Shown here piece after piece: positions 1 through 7,838 of a stretch of DNA of 25,437 nt; position 1 is the stretch's first letter, and each line of letters starts with the position of its first letter. The position numbers and the translations under genes were made by a program. The DNA comes from Muribaculum sp. (lineage in GTDB: Bacteria > Bacillota > Clostridia > Lachnospirales > Lachnospiraceae). The stretch spans positions 1-25,437 of the forward strand of contig JAMPHH010000049.1 in assembly GCA_023663505.1 (NCBI GenBank), in the 5' to 3' direction. The notes under the pieces are model-generated. The model worked only from the letters and a program-made list of their open reading frames with translations. It searched no databases and was not told the origin of the DNA.

Positions 1-15
1 TGATACAAGCTGCAA

Positions 16-21
16 TATAAT
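16..21 (+). promoter_or_regulatory. Probable -10 box for the proS T-box transcript
   Basis: A perfect TATAAT lies about 25 bases ahead of the first recognisable T-box sequence, which is where a start site for the leader is expected. The matching -35 box would fall outside the window, so only half of the promoter can be seen. Confidence 0.4.
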
Positions 22-43
22 CCCTAATAAATATCATATATTT

Positions 44-308
44 AGACGGAGAAAAGGATTAGTACAGATTGGAAGCATTCCAGAGAGAGGGCAGGCGGTG
101 GAAGCCCTTATGCGGAAGGTTTGGAACCTGCCTTGGAGTCTTGCGTGAGACCGTGTCAGCGGCGGAGACATAAGAGTAAGTCTGACAAGGAGGAAGCGCA
201 GCGTATGTCGGCGTTAGCGGCGTTAGAGGAGGATGCAGAGGCATCAATCAGGGTGGTACCGCCGAGTTTTCGGTCCCTTACAGGGGCAGGGAACTCGGCG
301 TTTTCTTA
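44..308 (+). promoter_or_regulatory. T-box riboswitch leader, proline-specific
   Basis: This leader senses uncharged tRNA-Pro and lets transcription run into proS when proline charging is low. Stem I landmarks are present in order: an AGTA element at 61-64, the conserved AGAGAG stretch near 82-87, and a distal hairpin with AGGGC (88-92) pairing GCCCT (104-108) around a GGTGGAA loop. The specifier is probably CCT at 127-129, a proline codon followed by a purine in the usual GAA-codon-purine context before TTGGAGT. The T-box core AGGGTGGTACCGCC is at 250-263; its TGGT bulge (254-257) would pair with the tRNA 3' ACCA end. The competing terminator follows directly. Family identity is very secure; the specifier position is read by eye. 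Confidence 0.92.
261..308 (+). terminator. T-box leader terminator
   Basis: GCCGAGTT (261-268) pairs with AACTCGGC (292-299), and GTTTTCTT follows. The left arm overlaps the T-box core, so terminator and antiterminator are mutually exclusive, as expected for a transcriptional T-box. Confidence 0.88.
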
Positions 309-403
309 TGCTCATACAAGTCACCAAATCCTTTGCGTTGACTACCGCAGGTACTGTGCCAATGCTTGCATGGGCATAAATATATTGTAGAGAGGAGAGA
401 GAA

Positions 404-1858
404 ATGGCAGACAAGACAACACAAGACACAAGCAAGAAGATGGTGGAGGCGATCACGTCCATGGAGGTGGATTTTGCCCAGTGGTACACGGACGTGGTGA
501 AGAAAGCGGAGCTGATCGACTATACCTCCGTGAAGGGCTGTATGGTAATCAAGCCTGCAGGCTACGCAATCTGGGAGCTGATCCAGAAACAGCTGGACGA
601 GAGATTCAAGGCTACGGGAGTGGAGAATGTATATCTGCCTATGTTTATTCCGGAATCGCTGCTGCAGAAGGAGAAGGATCATGTGGAGGGGTTCGCTCCC
701 GAGGTGGCGTGGGTGACTCACGGAGGGCTGCAGCCCTTGGCGGAGAGACTTTGTGTGCGTCCGACCTCCGAGACCCTTTTCTGTGATTTTTACAAGAATG
801 ATATCCACTCCTATCGGGATTTGCCCAAGGTATATAATCAGTGGTGCTCCGTTGTCCGTTGGGAGAAGGAGACCAGACCGTTCCTGCGTTCGAGGGAATT
901 CTTGTGGCAGGAGGGACACACGGCTCACGCAACCGCCGAGGACGCCGAGGAGAGAACGGTTCAGATGTTGAACGTGTATGCGGATTTCTTGGAGGAGGTG
1001 ATGGCGATTCCCGTCATCAAAGGACAAAAGACTGAGAAGGAGAAATTCGCGGGAGCGGAAGCGACCTACACCGTGGAGGCGCTGATGCATGACGGGAAGG
1101 CACTGCAGTCCGGCACCAGTCATAATTTTGGCGACGGCTTTGCCAAGGCCTTCGGCATTCAATTTGCGGATAAGGACAACACCTTAAAATATGTGCATCA
1201 GACCTCATGGGGTATGACAACGCGCATTATCGGCGCCATGATCATGGTTCACGGCGATAACGAGGGCTTGGTGATGCCGCCCAGAGTCGCTCCGATTCAG
1301 GTTTGTATCGTGCCTATTCAGCAGAAAAAGGAAGGGGTACTGGATAAGGCATATGAGCTGCAAGGCAGATTACAGAAGGAGTTTCGCGTGAAGGTGGACG
1401 ACACGGACAAGACTCCCGGATATAAGTTTGCGGAGGCGGAGATGCGTGGCTATCCTATCCGTGTGGAGATTGGACCGAAGGATATCGAGGCGGGAAAATG
1501 TGTGCTCTGCCGTCGCGATACCAGAGAGAAGACAGAGGTGTCTCTGGACGAATTGGAGACAAAGGTGGGAGAGCTTTTGGAGACCATTCAGAGGGAGATG
1601 TTGGAGCGGGCGAGAGCGCATCGTGACGAGCACACCTATGTGGCGCACAATATAGAGGAGTTTCGGAAGCTTTTTAATGAGAAGACAGGCTTTGTGAAAG
1701 CTATGTGGTGCGGCTGTCAGGAGTGTGAGGACAAGATCAAGGAGGAGCTGGCTGTGACCAGTCGTTGTATGCCCTTTGAGCAGGAGGAGATTGCCGAGGA
1801 GTGCGTTTACTGCGGCAAGCCTGCCAAGAAGATGGTGTATTGGGGAAGGGCGTACTAA
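404..1858 (+). CDS. proS: Prolyl-tRNA synthetase, archaeal/eukaryotic type
   Basis: A cytoplasmic class II synthetase that joins proline to tRNA-Pro. The 484 residues match the shorter archaeal/eukaryote-like ProRS found in many Clostridia, which lacks the large editing insertion of the ~570-residue bacterial type. Visible motifs are the proline-site RPTSET (119-124), class II motif 2 spanning RWEKETRPF to EGHTAH (152-175), and a motif 3 region at GDNEGLVMPPR. The anticodon-binding domain follows. The C-terminal segment has paired cysteines (CGCQEC and CVYC) and ends in the family-typical WGRAY. The ATG follows AGAGGAGAG. The proline T-box immediately upstream independently supports the amino-acid assignment. 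It appears to be transcribed alone. Confidence 0.97.
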   Translation: MADKTTQDTSKKMVEAITSMEVDFAQWYTDVVKKAELIDYTSVKGCMVIKPAGYAIWELIQKQLDERFKATGVENVYLPMFIPESLLQKEKDHVEGFAPEVAWVTHGGLQPLAERLCVRPTSETLFCDFYKNDIHSYRDLPKVYNQWCSVVRWEKETRPFLRSREFLWQEGHTAHATAEDAEERTVQMLNVYADFLEEVMAIPVIKGQKTEKEKFAGAEATYTVEALMHDGKALQSGTSHNFGDGFAKAFGIQFADKDNTLKYVHQTSWGMTTRIIGAMIMVHGDNEGLVMPPRVAPIQVCIVPIQQKKEGVLDKAYELQGRLQKEFRVKVDDTDKTPGYKFAEAEMRGYPIRVEIGPKDIEAGKCVLCRRDTREKTEVSLDELETKVGELLETIQREMLERARAHRDEHTYVAHNIEEFRKLFNEKTGFVKAMWCGCQECEDKIKEELAVTSRCMPFEQEEIAEECVYCGKPAKKMVYWGRAY

Positions 1859-1922
1859 GGAATCATCTGTAAATAAAGTGCATTTGCAGATGATTCCTGC
1901 AAATTCGCAAAGGGTGCGAATT
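1859..1922 (+). repeat. Two tandem hairpins after proS
   Basis: The first hairpin begins at the base after the proS stop codon: GGAATCATCTGTAAAT (1859-1874) pairs with ATTTGCAGATGATTCC (1882-1897), 16 pairs including one G-T, around a 7-base loop. A second, AATTCGCA (1902-1909) with TGCGAATT (1915-1922), follows four bases later. Neither has a T-run, so they are not classic intrinsic terminators. They may protect the proS 3' end or slow transcription into the next gene. Confidence 0.6.
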
Positions 1923-1967
1923 AGTCATAATTATTGTTGTTGAGCGGAAGGGTGGAATGAGAGGAAA

Positions 1968-3353
1968 ATGATGCAGGCAGGGGAGAGGGCAAAAGGAATA
2001 AACGGGAATGCGCTGTTGTGCTGTCTCTATTTGGGGCTGTATCTGTTGGTGGCGTCCGTTATCGCGCTAAATCAGCCGCTGCAGGACACTTATCCCTACC
2101 TGAGCAATCCCCCTGACGAGCATTCCCGTTATCTCGTGCCCTTATATATCTGCAATCATGGAACGCTGCCCACCGGCTTTGAGGAAGAGTTGTTCAGCGG
2201 AGACTGCAGGTGGACATATGGCTTTTACACCTTGCTGCCTTATATGATACAGGGTTATGCCATGCGCTTTGTGAAGCTTTTCACACAGTCGCCGTTGGCG
2301 CTGCTCTATACGGCGCGCTTTGTCAATGTGTTTGTGGGCTTGCTGATGGCTTGGGTGGTTCGCCTGATCTCGCGCAAGGTTTTTGGCGAGGAGCAGATTA
2401 GATGGCTGTTTTGCTTTCTGGTGACATTCCTGCCCCAGAGTATTTTCCTGCATACCTATGTCAATCCGGATTCTCTCTGTCTGCTTTCGACCGCGCTGAT
2501 TATTTATGGTCTGCTCTGCGGGTATGAGGACGGCTTCAGCCGTAAGGCATGTCTGATTCTGGCGGCGGGGGTTATCCTGTGCGCATTATCTTACTATAAT
2601 GCCTATGGCTTTATCCTCAGTGCTATCCTGCTGTTTAGCGCGTATTTTTTGAAAAAGCAGGACGGAAGGTGGAGCTTTGAGTGGAGGGCTTTGCTGAGAA
2701 AGGGCTTGGGAATCTCGGCGTTGGTGCTCCTGTGTATCTCATGGTCATTTATCCGTAATTATATACTTTATGACGGGGATATTATAGGATTAGAGACGAA
2801 GGAGAATTTTATCATGTCCTTCGGAATTGAGCGGGAGACCATGAAGACGAGGGGGGAACCGCTGTGGCAATTGTTTACCGATTATCCGTTTCTGAAGGAT
2901 ATGGTCAAGAGCTTTATCGCAAATTATGGCTCCACGAGTATTTTTGCCCCCCGCTCTGTCTATTTGTTTTATCTGGCTTTATTCGGGGTCGGAGGGCTGT
3001 GTGCCGCGGCGTTTCACGGGGGAGAGCCCTTGAGCTCCTTTGGCGGTGATAAGCTGCACAGGGTATTCTTTCATATGAACATGATATTTTGCGTGGTCAT
3101 GCCCTTTATCCTGTTGGTGCGATATGCGTACAGTGTGGATTATCAGGCGCAGGGGCGTTATATCCTGCCGGGGGTCATTCCGATCATGCTCTATGTGGTC
3201 AGGGGCGTTGAGAAGCTTCCCGTGTGGGGGAAGATGTCCCCGCGCGGCAAGAGCTTGGTCAGCGGGATTTTGATGGGGCTGATCGTGCTTTGTCTGCTGA
3301 GAATGGTGTTCGGGGCAGCGCTGCCCCTGTATCTGGAATCGGAGGTGCTGTGA
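1968..3353 (+). CDS. Multi-span membrane protein, GT-C/DUF2142-like
   Basis: An integral membrane protein of about 461 residues with roughly ten to twelve hydrophobic segments. It probably belongs with the GT-C glycosyltransferase-like and DUF2142 membrane proteins. After the first span (about 17-34) comes a periplasmic-type loop containing NPPDEHSRY (47-55), which resembles the acidic PPDE motif of DUF2142. Further spans run through the protein, with PQSIFLHTYVNPDS and LVRYAYSVDYQAQGRY resembling loops of polyprenyl-sugar-dependent enzymes. No donor or acceptor can be inferred. Two adjacent ATGs exist (1968 and 1971). GAGG at 1961-1964 is better spaced for the second, so the true start may be one codon later. 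It is a single-gene unit closed by a strong terminator. Confidence 0.8.
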   Translation: MMQAGERAKGINGNALLCCLYLGLYLLVASVIALNQPLQDTYPYLSNPPDEHSRYLVPLYICNHGTLPTGFEEELFSGDCRWTYGFYTLLPYMIQGYAMRFVKLFTQSPLALLYTARFVNVFVGLLMAWVVRLISRKVFGEEQIRWLFCFLVTFLPQSIFLHTYVNPDSLCLLSTALIIYGLLCGYEDGFSRKACLILAAGVILCALSYYNAYGFILSAILLFSAYFLKKQDGRWSFEWRALLRKGLGISALVLLCISWSFIRNYILYDGDIIGLETKENFIMSFGIERETMKTRGEPLWQLFTDYPFLKDMVKSFIANYGSTSIFAPRSVYLFYLALFGVGGLCAAAFHGGEPLSSFGGDKLHRVFFHMNMIFCVVMPFILLVRYAYSVDYQAQGRYILPGVIPIMLYVVRGVEKLPVWGKMSPRGKSLVSGILMGLIVLCLLRMVFGAALPLYLESEVL

Positions 3354-3362
3354 GATAAGCAA

Positions 3363-3431
3363 GCCGCCATTATGAATGATGTGTCCCTTGGTAATTGGAG
3401 AGGGCATATTGCTCATAGTGGCGGCTTTTTT
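3363..3431 (+). terminator. Rho-independent terminator
   Basis: GCCGCCATTATGA (3363-3375) pairs with TCATAGTGGCGGC (3413-3425), 13 pairs with one wobble, followed by TTTTTT (3426-3431). It ends the membrane protein transcript. Confidence 0.88.
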
Positions 3432-3518
3432 GGTTGGTACACCTCAATATACACCTCAAAATACTCCCTTTTTAAGCAAAAGTAGTATAGACCGCCCCTG
3501 TCGGGAGATGGTATATTT

Positions 3519-3666
3519 GTAGCAGTTCAGCCATGAAGTCAATAACCCCGCTGCAAGCAACGGGACATCGAATTTGAAACGCTGCAAGCAGCGGGGTATT
3601 GACCCTCGCGGCATTCGCCAAATGTCCATGCAAGCATGACCGTTTGGCTCATTGCCCGCGGGAATA
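3519..3666. repeat. Intergenic palindromic repeat, copy 1
   Basis: Most of the gap before motA is a structured repeat. It opens with GTAGCAGTTCAGCC (3519-3532), related to the GTAACAGTTCAG ends seen at 9458 and 14606. Next, GTCAATAACCCCGCTG (3538-3553) is inverted as CAGCGGGGTATTGAC (3589-3603). Then GCATTCGCCAAA (3611-3622) partly pairs with TTTGGCTCATTGC (3643-3655). A 23-base segment at 3643-3665 recurs exactly, in reverse orientation, at 7868-7890. No coding content is seen. Confidence 0.7.
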
Positions 3667-3694
3667 AAAGCTGAGTCGGACGGGAGGTGACGGA

Positions 3695-4501
3695 ATGAGG
3701 CGCATGAATATATCTGCTTTGTCGGGGTTTGTCTGTTGTTTCGGAATGATTATTATCGGGATTGCCACAAACGGAGGAATCGGAACTATTTTGAATTTTA
3801 TTCATATTCCCTCTATGGTGGTGACCTTCGGCGGGGCTGTCTTTGCTTTGATGATCACAGCCAACTCCTTCTCTGATTTCCGAGACGGTCTGTTCAGTTT
3901 CTCAAAGGCTTTTTCCAAAGGTAAGACGGATTTGGACGAAGTGGCGGAGCGCATTTTTGAAATGTCCAAGATTGCGAGAAAGGAGGGGCTGTTATCTTTG
4001 GAGGAAATGATGGAGCATCTTGATGACAAGTACATGGCAAAGGGCGTTCGGCTGATCATCGACGGTACAGATCCGGAAATGATTCGGGATATCATGGAGA
4101 CCGAACTGATACATCATGTGGAGGATAATAATCGCAGAATTCAGTTCTGGGAGAGCTTGGGGGCATACGGACCTGCATGGGGAATGGTAGGGACATTGCT
4201 GGGGCTTATCAATATGATGAAATCCATGGGTTCCGACCCGGGTGCAGTGGGAGAGGGTATGTCATTGGCGTTGCTCACCACATTGTATGGCTCTATTCTT
4301 GCCAATTGGGTCTGTATTCCTATCGCTACAAAGCTTAGGAAAAGCAGCGCGTTGGAGGAGCTTCGTATGGAGCTGACGGCAGAGGGAATCCTGTCCATTC
4401 AGGCAGGGGAAAATCCCATGATAATCAAAGAAAAAATCAGAACCTACCGAGCGGGGTGGGAGGAGACAAGAAAGGGAGAGGTGAAAGAAGATGTTGCTTG
4501 A
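3695..4501 (+). CDS. motA: Flagellar motor stator protein MotA-like
   Basis: A MotA/PomA family protein of 268 residues, the normal length for the ion-channel subunit that drives flagellar rotation. Membrane spans are at about 7-25, 37-55, 157-178 and 188-210. The large cytoplasmic, rotor-contacting domain lies between spans 2 and 3 (about 56-150). Signature regions are IHIPSMVVTFGG (36-47), GAYGPAWGMVGTLLGL (156-171) with the conserved channel proline, and SLALLTTLYGSILAN (190-204). The ATG has a good ribosome site, GGGAGG. No MotB follows. Instead the gene overlaps the next one by 11 bases, and that gene encodes a shrunken MotA relative. It is therefore probably a second, non-canonical MotA rather than the main flagellar-operon copy, which is an inference. 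Confidence 0.93.
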   Translation: MRRMNISALSGFVCCFGMIIIGIATNGGIGTILNFIHIPSMVVTFGGAVFALMITANSFSDFRDGLFSFSKAFSKGKTDLDEVAERIFEMSKIARKEGLLSLEEMMEHLDDKYMAKGVRLIIDGTDPEMIRDIMETELIHHVEDNNRRIQFWESLGAYGPAWGMVGTLLGLINMMKSMGSDPGAVGEGMSLALLTTLYGSILANWVCIPIATKLRKSSALEELRMELTAEGILSIQAGENPMIIKEKIRTYRAGWEETRKGEVKEDVA

Positions 4502-4964
4502 ATTGATTGCTTTAATTTTGGTGGTATTTTTTTGTGTGACGTTGAATGTGGGAATGCATCAGTGGTCATCTATGTTATATTGGCTGTTGGACCCGCCCAC
4601 ATGGTTGATGCTCATGGTATGTGTGCTTCCTGCCTTTTTGGTATGCGGAATGTGGAAGGATTTTATCAGGGCGATCAAGCTGCAGAAGAAAAGCTTTACA
4701 TGCTCCCTCAATGAGATGAAGAAGGCACAGTATGCGGTGGGATTCCTGCAAAAGAGCTTGATCTGGGGAGGCGGGATTATCACCCTGATCGGGTTGATGA
4801 ATCTTTTGTTAAGCAACACTGCCGGTAACGACTGGCGCGCGATGTGCGCTTCTCTGGCGGTTGCCGAGATTCCGCTGATGTACGTGGCGATGTTGGAATT
4901 TCTGCTGCTGCCCATTGAGGTCGTAGTTAAGCGGCGTATTTTGGAATTCATGGGGGAAGAATAA
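4491..4964 (+). CDS. Miniature MotA-like four-span membrane protein
   Basis: A 157-residue membrane protein with predicted spans at about 5-24, 38-55, 88-108 and 118-142. By eye it aligns to MotA at both ends: LDPPTW (33-38) and the following span with MotA IHIPSM; GIITLIGLMNLL (95-106) with MVGTLLGLINMM; and SLAVAEIPLMYVAMLEFLLLP (121-141) with the MotA fourth span. Only about 30 residues separate spans 2 and 3, against about 100 in MotA, so the rotor-contacting domain is essentially missing. Glutamate 125 sits where MotA has the conserved threonine pair of its ion path. Its start overlaps the upstream MotA stop, so translation is probably coupled and the two may co-assemble. It does not resemble MotB: there is no single N-terminal span with an OmpA-like domain. 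Function unknown. Confidence 0.82.
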   Translation: MLLELIALILVVFFCVTLNVGMHQWSSMLYWLLDPPTWLMLMVCVLPAFLVCGMWKDFIRAIKLQKKSFTCSLNEMKKAQYAVGFLQKSLIWGGGIITLIGLMNLLLSNTAGNDWRAMCASLAVAEIPLMYVAMLEFLLLPIEVVVKRRILEFMGEE

Positions 4965-4967
4965 GGA

Positions 4968-5426
4968 ATGGGGAGACGATTGATTCGTTTTCTTCTGGGC
5001 GGTCTGTATGTGGGGCTGCTGACATTGCTTTTGATTGCTCACGTGCAGGGCATTGCGGGGCAGATAGAACGGACAATGGCTTCGGTGGAGGTATTGCTGC
5101 TGGCGGTTCCCACAGTGGTGATCATGGTGCTCTATGCGCGGCTTAGAGAACCACAGGAGGACGGACTGCCGCAGGATACCGGACAATCGGAGATCACCAG
5201 TGTGGAGCAGCTCAAGGAGCGGCTTCAGGACTGTCCTCTGACCAGGAGGGAATGGGAGATTGCGTGGCTGATGTATCGGGGATACAGCAATCGGGAGATC
5301 GCGGAGGAATTCTGTATCGCGGAGAGCACGGTCAAGAAGCATACCTCCCATATCTACGAGAAATTACAGGTGTCCGGAAGGAAGGAATTTCGGGAGAAAG
5401 TAAAAAACAAAGGTATTAATATTTAG
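4968..5426 (+). CDS. Membrane-anchored LuxR/GerE-type DNA-binding protein
   Basis: A 152-residue protein with two hydrophobic spans (about 7-25 and 40-58), then a polar linker and a C-terminal helix-turn-helix of the LuxR/GerE class (about 91-145). The HTH keeps the family pattern: LTRREWEIAWLMYRGYSNREI, then AESTVKKH and YEKLQVSGRKEF. There is no receiver or autoinducer-binding domain, so any signal would have to come through the membrane part. It starts three bases after the preceding stop (TAAGGAATG), so it is in the same operon as motA and the miniature MotA. One idea is that it reports on the membrane complex to DNA, as ToxR-type tethered regulators do; this is inference. A standalone regulator is the alternative. 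Confidence 0.88.
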   Translation: MGRRLIRFLLGGLYVGLLTLLLIAHVQGIAGQIERTMASVEVLLLAVPTVVIMVLYARLREPQEDGLPQDTGQSEITSVEQLKERLQDCPLTRREWEIAWLMYRGYSNREIAEEFCIAESTVKKHTSHIYEKLQVSGRKEFREKVKNKGINI

Positions 5427-5433
5427 ATATCTA

Positions 5434-5442
5434 TGGTATAAT
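5434..5442 (+). promoter_or_regulatory. Extended -10 promoter candidate before the EAL gene
   Basis: TGGTATAAT (5434-5442) is a perfect extended -10 element (TGnTATAAT), 63 bases ahead of the next start codon. The -35 position holds only TATTAA (5414-5419), a poor match, which is usual for extended -10 promoters. It would let the EAL gene be expressed separately from the three genes before it. Confidence 0.5.
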
Positions 5443-5504
5443 GATTCCATATTCAAGCGGGAGGGAAATGAGCTTTCCGCGAAGGTATGGAGGGAAGTGG
5501 GTAA

Positions 5505-7781
5505 ATGCGGATCACCATGGTGGTTTTCTTGGTTCTTTTGTTGGCGGTCAACAGTATTATGATTTTTCAGCTCCGAGACAGGAAAAGGACGGACGTCATA
5601 AAGCATCTTAGAAATATGGCTTTTGGAGTGGCGGGGATCATTGTTCCGGAGATTGTGATATTGCTAACAAAGGACAGGCAGATTGCGTATTATGCGTTTA
5701 CATTTTACTATATTGCTTTTTTGTGGTATGCAATGATGATCTTCAGGTTTTCTGTCAACTACTCGGGATATATGCTGTTTAAGATATATAAATCGCCTTT
5801 GTTCTGGATTACCGTGGCGGAGTCGGTTGTCTTGGTCTGGGGTGCGTTCTCGGAGAGGTTTTTCACGATCACTCATGCCAAGTGGTTTGACCATATATTC
5901 TGGGTGTCCAGAGGATTTTCTGCGCTTTACGTATGTGTCGTGGTAATCGGTATCTCTTTGGTCGGGGCGGTGGTTGTGCTTTTGATTGCGGCGAGCCAAA
6001 GCGCCAGAATTTATCGGCTCAGGTATTCGGGGGTTGCGATTATCTTTGCGGTGATGGCGGCTTCCTGTGTGGCTTCACAGATCAGGCATCAGCCGATTCT
6101 GGTGCAGGTGATATGTTTTGCGCTGGGTGAGATTGTAATCGTGTATATGGCGGTGCATTACGCACCCAAGAAGCTGAATCAGAGGGCGATGCAGTTCGTG
6201 GCTGATAAATTGAATGACGGTATCGTGCTGTATGATGACGAGCATCAACTACAATTTGTAACCGCAGGATACGGTGACGCGGTCGGTCTTAAGGGAATGC
6301 AGGGAATAGATAACGAGGAGCAGTATTGGAGCAGGGTGATTGCCGAAGCCAATGTGGAGAACGCATGGAATGGACGGGTGATGTCGATTGCGCGTGATGA
6401 CGGTACATATTATTACGAGGTTCAGCATATGGCGCTTGACGAGGACGGCAAGCTGATCGGAGTTGTCTATTGGATCAGAAATGTCACGGAATCTATCAAG
6501 AGCTATGGGGAAATGGTTCGCCGCGCGAATTTTGACGAGCTCACGGGGGTTTATAATGAAGCGCATTTTCATGAAAAGGCGAGAAAGCTTCTCGAGGAGC
6601 ACCCTGACACGGAATTTGTCATGACCTGCTCGAGCGTTGAGAAGTTCAGGGTTTTCAAGGAGCTCTTTGGTCAGGAAAAATATGATGACTATCTGGTTCG
6701 GACGGCGCAGGCTTTGAGGACGGGACTGGTTTATATTCCGAATTGCATCTATGGCAGAATCGGGGAATCGGATTTTTACATAATGATGCCGAAGGAGTCC
6801 TTTGACCCGCAGCAATATCTGGATTCAATCGACGGGGTGGCGAAGGCGTACAGCACCAATAACTTTGATCTGATTGTGAAGGCGGGTGTGTACGAGATCA
6901 CGGAGCCGTCGCAGGAGATGTTGGCGATCTGTAACAAGGCTTCCATGGCGTGTGACACGATCAAGGGCGATTATGGCAAGCGAATCATGTGGTTTGACGA
7001 GAGCATCCAGAGGGAGGCGATCCTGAGGGAGCGTTATAATGCCGAGCTGAGTAAGGCGATCGAGCATGGGGAGATACAGATTTATCTGCAGCCGCAGGTG
7101 GACAACGAGGGTAAGGTGATCGGCGCAGAAGCTCTGGCGAGATGGATACACAGGGAGGACGGCTTGATTCCTCCGGCGCAGTTCATTCCATTCTTTGAAA
7201 TGAACGGCAGAATCACGGAGTTGGATATCTGTATTTGGAAGCAGGCGTGTGAGAAGCTGAGGGAATGGAAGGAAAAGGGCAGGGCGGATCTTTATATATC
7301 CGTCAACATCTCGGCGAAGGATCTTTATGCCCTTGATATTTATGAGCACTATATATCGCTTGTGAGGGACTATGGTATTGAGGCAAGGAATCTAAAGCTT
7401 GAGATCACCGAGTCTGCGATCATCAACGATCTGAAGCAGCATGTGCGTCTGGTGGAGAGGCTGCAGGAGGCGGGCTTCGAGATTGAGATGGACGATTTCG
7501 GGAGCGCATATTCTTCCTTTAATATGTTGAAGGATATATGTGTAGATGTGCTCAAGATTGACATGAAGTTCTTGGGAGATACGGAAAATGAGGAGCGAAG
7601 CCATGCTATTCTTAAGAGTATCGTGGATTTGTCGGGCGAGCTTCACATGAAGACCATTGCGGAGGGCGTGGAGACGGAGGAGCAGCTCGAATTCCTTAAG
7701 GGAGTGGGCTGTGATATCTATCAGGGGTATTATTTCTCCAAGCCTATGTCCGTGGCGGACTTTGAGGCGAAGTATTTATAG
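5505..7781 (+). CDS. 7TM-PAS-GGDEF(degenerate)-EAL c-di-GMP phosphodiesterase
   Basis: A 758-residue sensor that probably hydrolyses cyclic di-GMP. The first ~220 residues hold about seven hydrophobic spans, like the N-terminal 7TM region of some histidine kinases. A PAS-like domain follows (about 232-330). The GGDEF domain (about 340-500) keeps the DELTGVYNEAHF entry, but its active-site loop reads GESDF (420-424), so cyclase activity is unlikely. The EAL domain (about 510-758) appears complete: EALAR (E542), VNIS (N601), EITE (E633), DDFG (D663, D664), LKID (K684), AEGVE (E720) and QGYYF (Q740). The start follows GGAGGGAAG. It lies 78 bases after the LuxR-type gene in the same direction, linking the MotA-like cluster to c-di-GMP, the usual switch between swimming and attachment. 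Confidence 0.93.
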   Translation: MRITMVVFLVLLLAVNSIMIFQLRDRKRTDVIKHLRNMAFGVAGIIVPEIVILLTKDRQIAYYAFTFYYIAFLWYAMMIFRFSVNYSGYMLFKIYKSPLFWITVAESVVLVWGAFSERFFTITHAKWFDHIFWVSRGFSALYVCVVVIGISLVGAVVVLLIAASQSARIYRLRYSGVAIIFAVMAASCVASQIRHQPILVQVICFALGEIVIVYMAVHYAPKKLNQRAMQFVADKLNDGIVLYDDEHQLQFVTAGYGDAVGLKGMQGIDNEEQYWSRVIAEANVENAWNGRVMSIARDDGTYYYEVQHMALDEDGKLIGVVYWIRNVTESIKSYGEMVRRANFDELTGVYNEAHFHEKARKLLEEHPDTEFVMTCSSVEKFRVFKELFGQEKYDDYLVRTAQALRTGLVYIPNCIYGRIGESDFYIMMPKESFDPQQYLDSIDGVAKAYSTNNFDLIVKAGVYEITEPSQEMLAICNKASMACDTIKGDYGKRIMWFDESIQREAILRERYNAELSKAIEHGEIQIYLQPQVDNEGKVIGAEALARWIHREDGLIPPAQFIPFFEMNGRITELDICIWKQACEKLREWKEKGRADLYISVNISAKDLYALDIYEHYISLVRDYGIEARNLKLEITESAIINDLKQHVRLVERLQEAGFEIEMDDFGSAYSSFNMLKDICVDVLKIDMKFLGDTENEERSHAILKSIVDLSGELHMKTIAEGVETEEQLEFLKGVGCDIYQGYYFSKPMSVADFEAKYL

Positions 7782-7801
7782 TGATGCATGTAGAGGTTGA
7801 C

Positions 7802-7827
7802 TCAGGCAGATATTGTTATCTGCCTGA
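7802..7827 (+). terminator. Hairpin after the EAL gene, possible weak terminator
   Basis: TCAGGCAGAT (7802-7811) pairs perfectly with ATCTGCCTGA (7818-7827) around a six-base loop, 21 bases after the stop codon. The following ATTGTTATCTT is T-rich but has no clean run, so termination strength is uncertain. Confidence 0.55.
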
Positions 7828-7838
7828 ATTGTTATCTT

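Noticed and set aside
278..1162. Long minus-strand frame opposite proS
   Set aside because: A shadow of the proS reading frame with no ribosome site and unconvincing composition.
3432..3694. Sigma-28 flagellar promoter before motA
   Set aside because: I looked for TAAA...GCCGATAA and found no acceptable match; TATAGA at 3486-3491 lacks a -35 box.
4491..4964. Is this MotB?
   Set aside because: It has four spans, no MotB-type ion-binding aspartate in a single N-terminal span, and no OmpA-like peptidoglycan-binding domain.
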